Part shown: in pieces, positions 63,850-64,000 of the stretch
How the letters are laid out: each line of letters begins with the position of its first letter
Numbering within the stretch: position 1 is the stretch's first letter
Assembly (NCBI RefSeq): GCF_014644535.1
Contig: NZ_BMKW01000009.1
Span: 177,015-241,014 of the forward strand
DNA length: 64,000 bases
Direction: 5' to 3'
Source: Neoroseomonas lacus
Lineage (GTDB): Bacteria > Pseudomonadota > Alphaproteobacteria > Acetobacterales > Acetobacteraceae
Notes under the pieces: model-generated
Seen by the model: the letters and a program-made list of their open reading frames with translations, nothing else
Databases searched by the model: none
What the model was told of the DNA's origin: nothing
Translations under genes and position numbers: made by a program

Positions 63850-64000
63850 TCAGAAGCCCCGGCGGCCCGCGCCCGGCCCATCATTCGGGTCGGAATCTGT
63901 CAGCCCGGTGCGGCGGCGCCCGCCACGGCCATTGCCTGGCCCGTCATTGGGGTCGGCGTCAGTCAGCCCGGTGCCACGACGCCCGCCACGGCCATTGCCT
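63850..64000 (-). CDS. Third D-x-D-P-x-D repeat protein, start beyond the window
   Basis: The minus-strand frame ending with TGA at 63852-63850 is open to the window edge. It reads TGLTDADPNDGPGNGRGGRR then RTGLTDSDPNDGPGAGRRGF and stop: two full units of about 21 residues with the same D-x-D-P-N-D core. It is a third paralogue, 218 bases upstream of the second gene. Its N-terminus and total repeat number are unknown. Confidence 0.75.
   Translation of the reverse strand, partial: GNGRGGRRGTGLTDADPNDGPGNGRGGRRRTGLTDSDPNDGPGAGRRGF

Overview
The window is GC-rich (codon third positions dominated by G/C), tightly packed DNA with many ATGA, GTGA and TGATG start/stop overlaps. The gene content (Hmu-type heme uptake with hemP, BigR sulfide operon, cyanide-insensitive bd oxidase with a DUF2474 subunit, many solute-binding-protein transporters, hydantoinase/oxoprolinase enzymes) suggests a chromosomal segment of an alphaproteobacterium. 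The transporter-rich style and one intergenic repeat family look like Rhodospirillales/Acetobacteraceae (Roseomonas-like). That placement is inference; no rRNA, tRNA or marker gene is present to confirm it.

Layout. 1-3.1 kb: the end of a HAD phosphatase, a 3' scrap of an IS5-type transposase, an ABC-F ATPase and a metallophosphoesterase. 3.1-10.9 kb (+): a heme-uptake locus with a Fur-like operator, competing leader hairpins, hemP, a TonB-dependent heme receptor, its own tonB, hmuS, hmuT, hmuU, hmuV and a small lipoprotein, closed by a strong hairpin. 10.98-13.5 kb (-): bd-type oxidase cioA-cioB-DUF2474. 13.6-19 kb: nsrR-like and bigR regulators (convergent, overlapping), then a sulfide-detoxification operon: DUF2892, two YeeE/YedE halves, persulfide dioxygenase, a DUF442-sulfide:quinone oxidoreductase fusion, and a TSUP exporter. 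19-33.1 kb (-): thirteen genes in one direction, read from 33.1 kb downward: a dipeptide-type ABC transporter, a cysteine hydrolase, an AtzG/AtzE-like amidase pair, a branched-chain-type ABC transporter with fused LivH-LivM, and serine dehydratase. 33.2-35.8 kb: poorly coding, partly AT-richer DNA with a broken IS5-family transposase. 35.8-39.5 kb: transglutaminase-like protein, MFS transporter, dienelactone hydrolase, GST. 39.6-49 kb (+): a full-length hydantoinase/oxoprolinase A-B fusion followed by a complete second dipeptide-type transporter. 49-54.9 kb: a leaderless periplasmic-binding-like protein, AroM-like protein, DUF917 protein, HyuA-like protein, Bug/TTT binding protein, NIPSNAP and VOC proteins. 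55-61.2 kb (+): urtABCDE urea transporter, preceded by sequences that look like NtrC sites and a sigma-54 promoter. 61.4-64 kb (-): a JmjC-type oxygenase gene and at least three exported D-x-D-P-x-D repeat proteins.

Functional themes. The cell can take up and break open heme under iron control, respire and detoxify in the presence of sulfide and NO, and scavenge nitrogen from amides, ureides, cyclic imides and urea. The least explained unit is the last one. A JmjC/cupin 2-oxoglutarate oxygenase overlaps by 4 bp with tandem paralogues whose secreted parts are repeats of an Asp-x-Asp-Pro-x-Asp motif behind twin-arginine-like leaders. I propose it as a candidate undescribed modification-and-export system.
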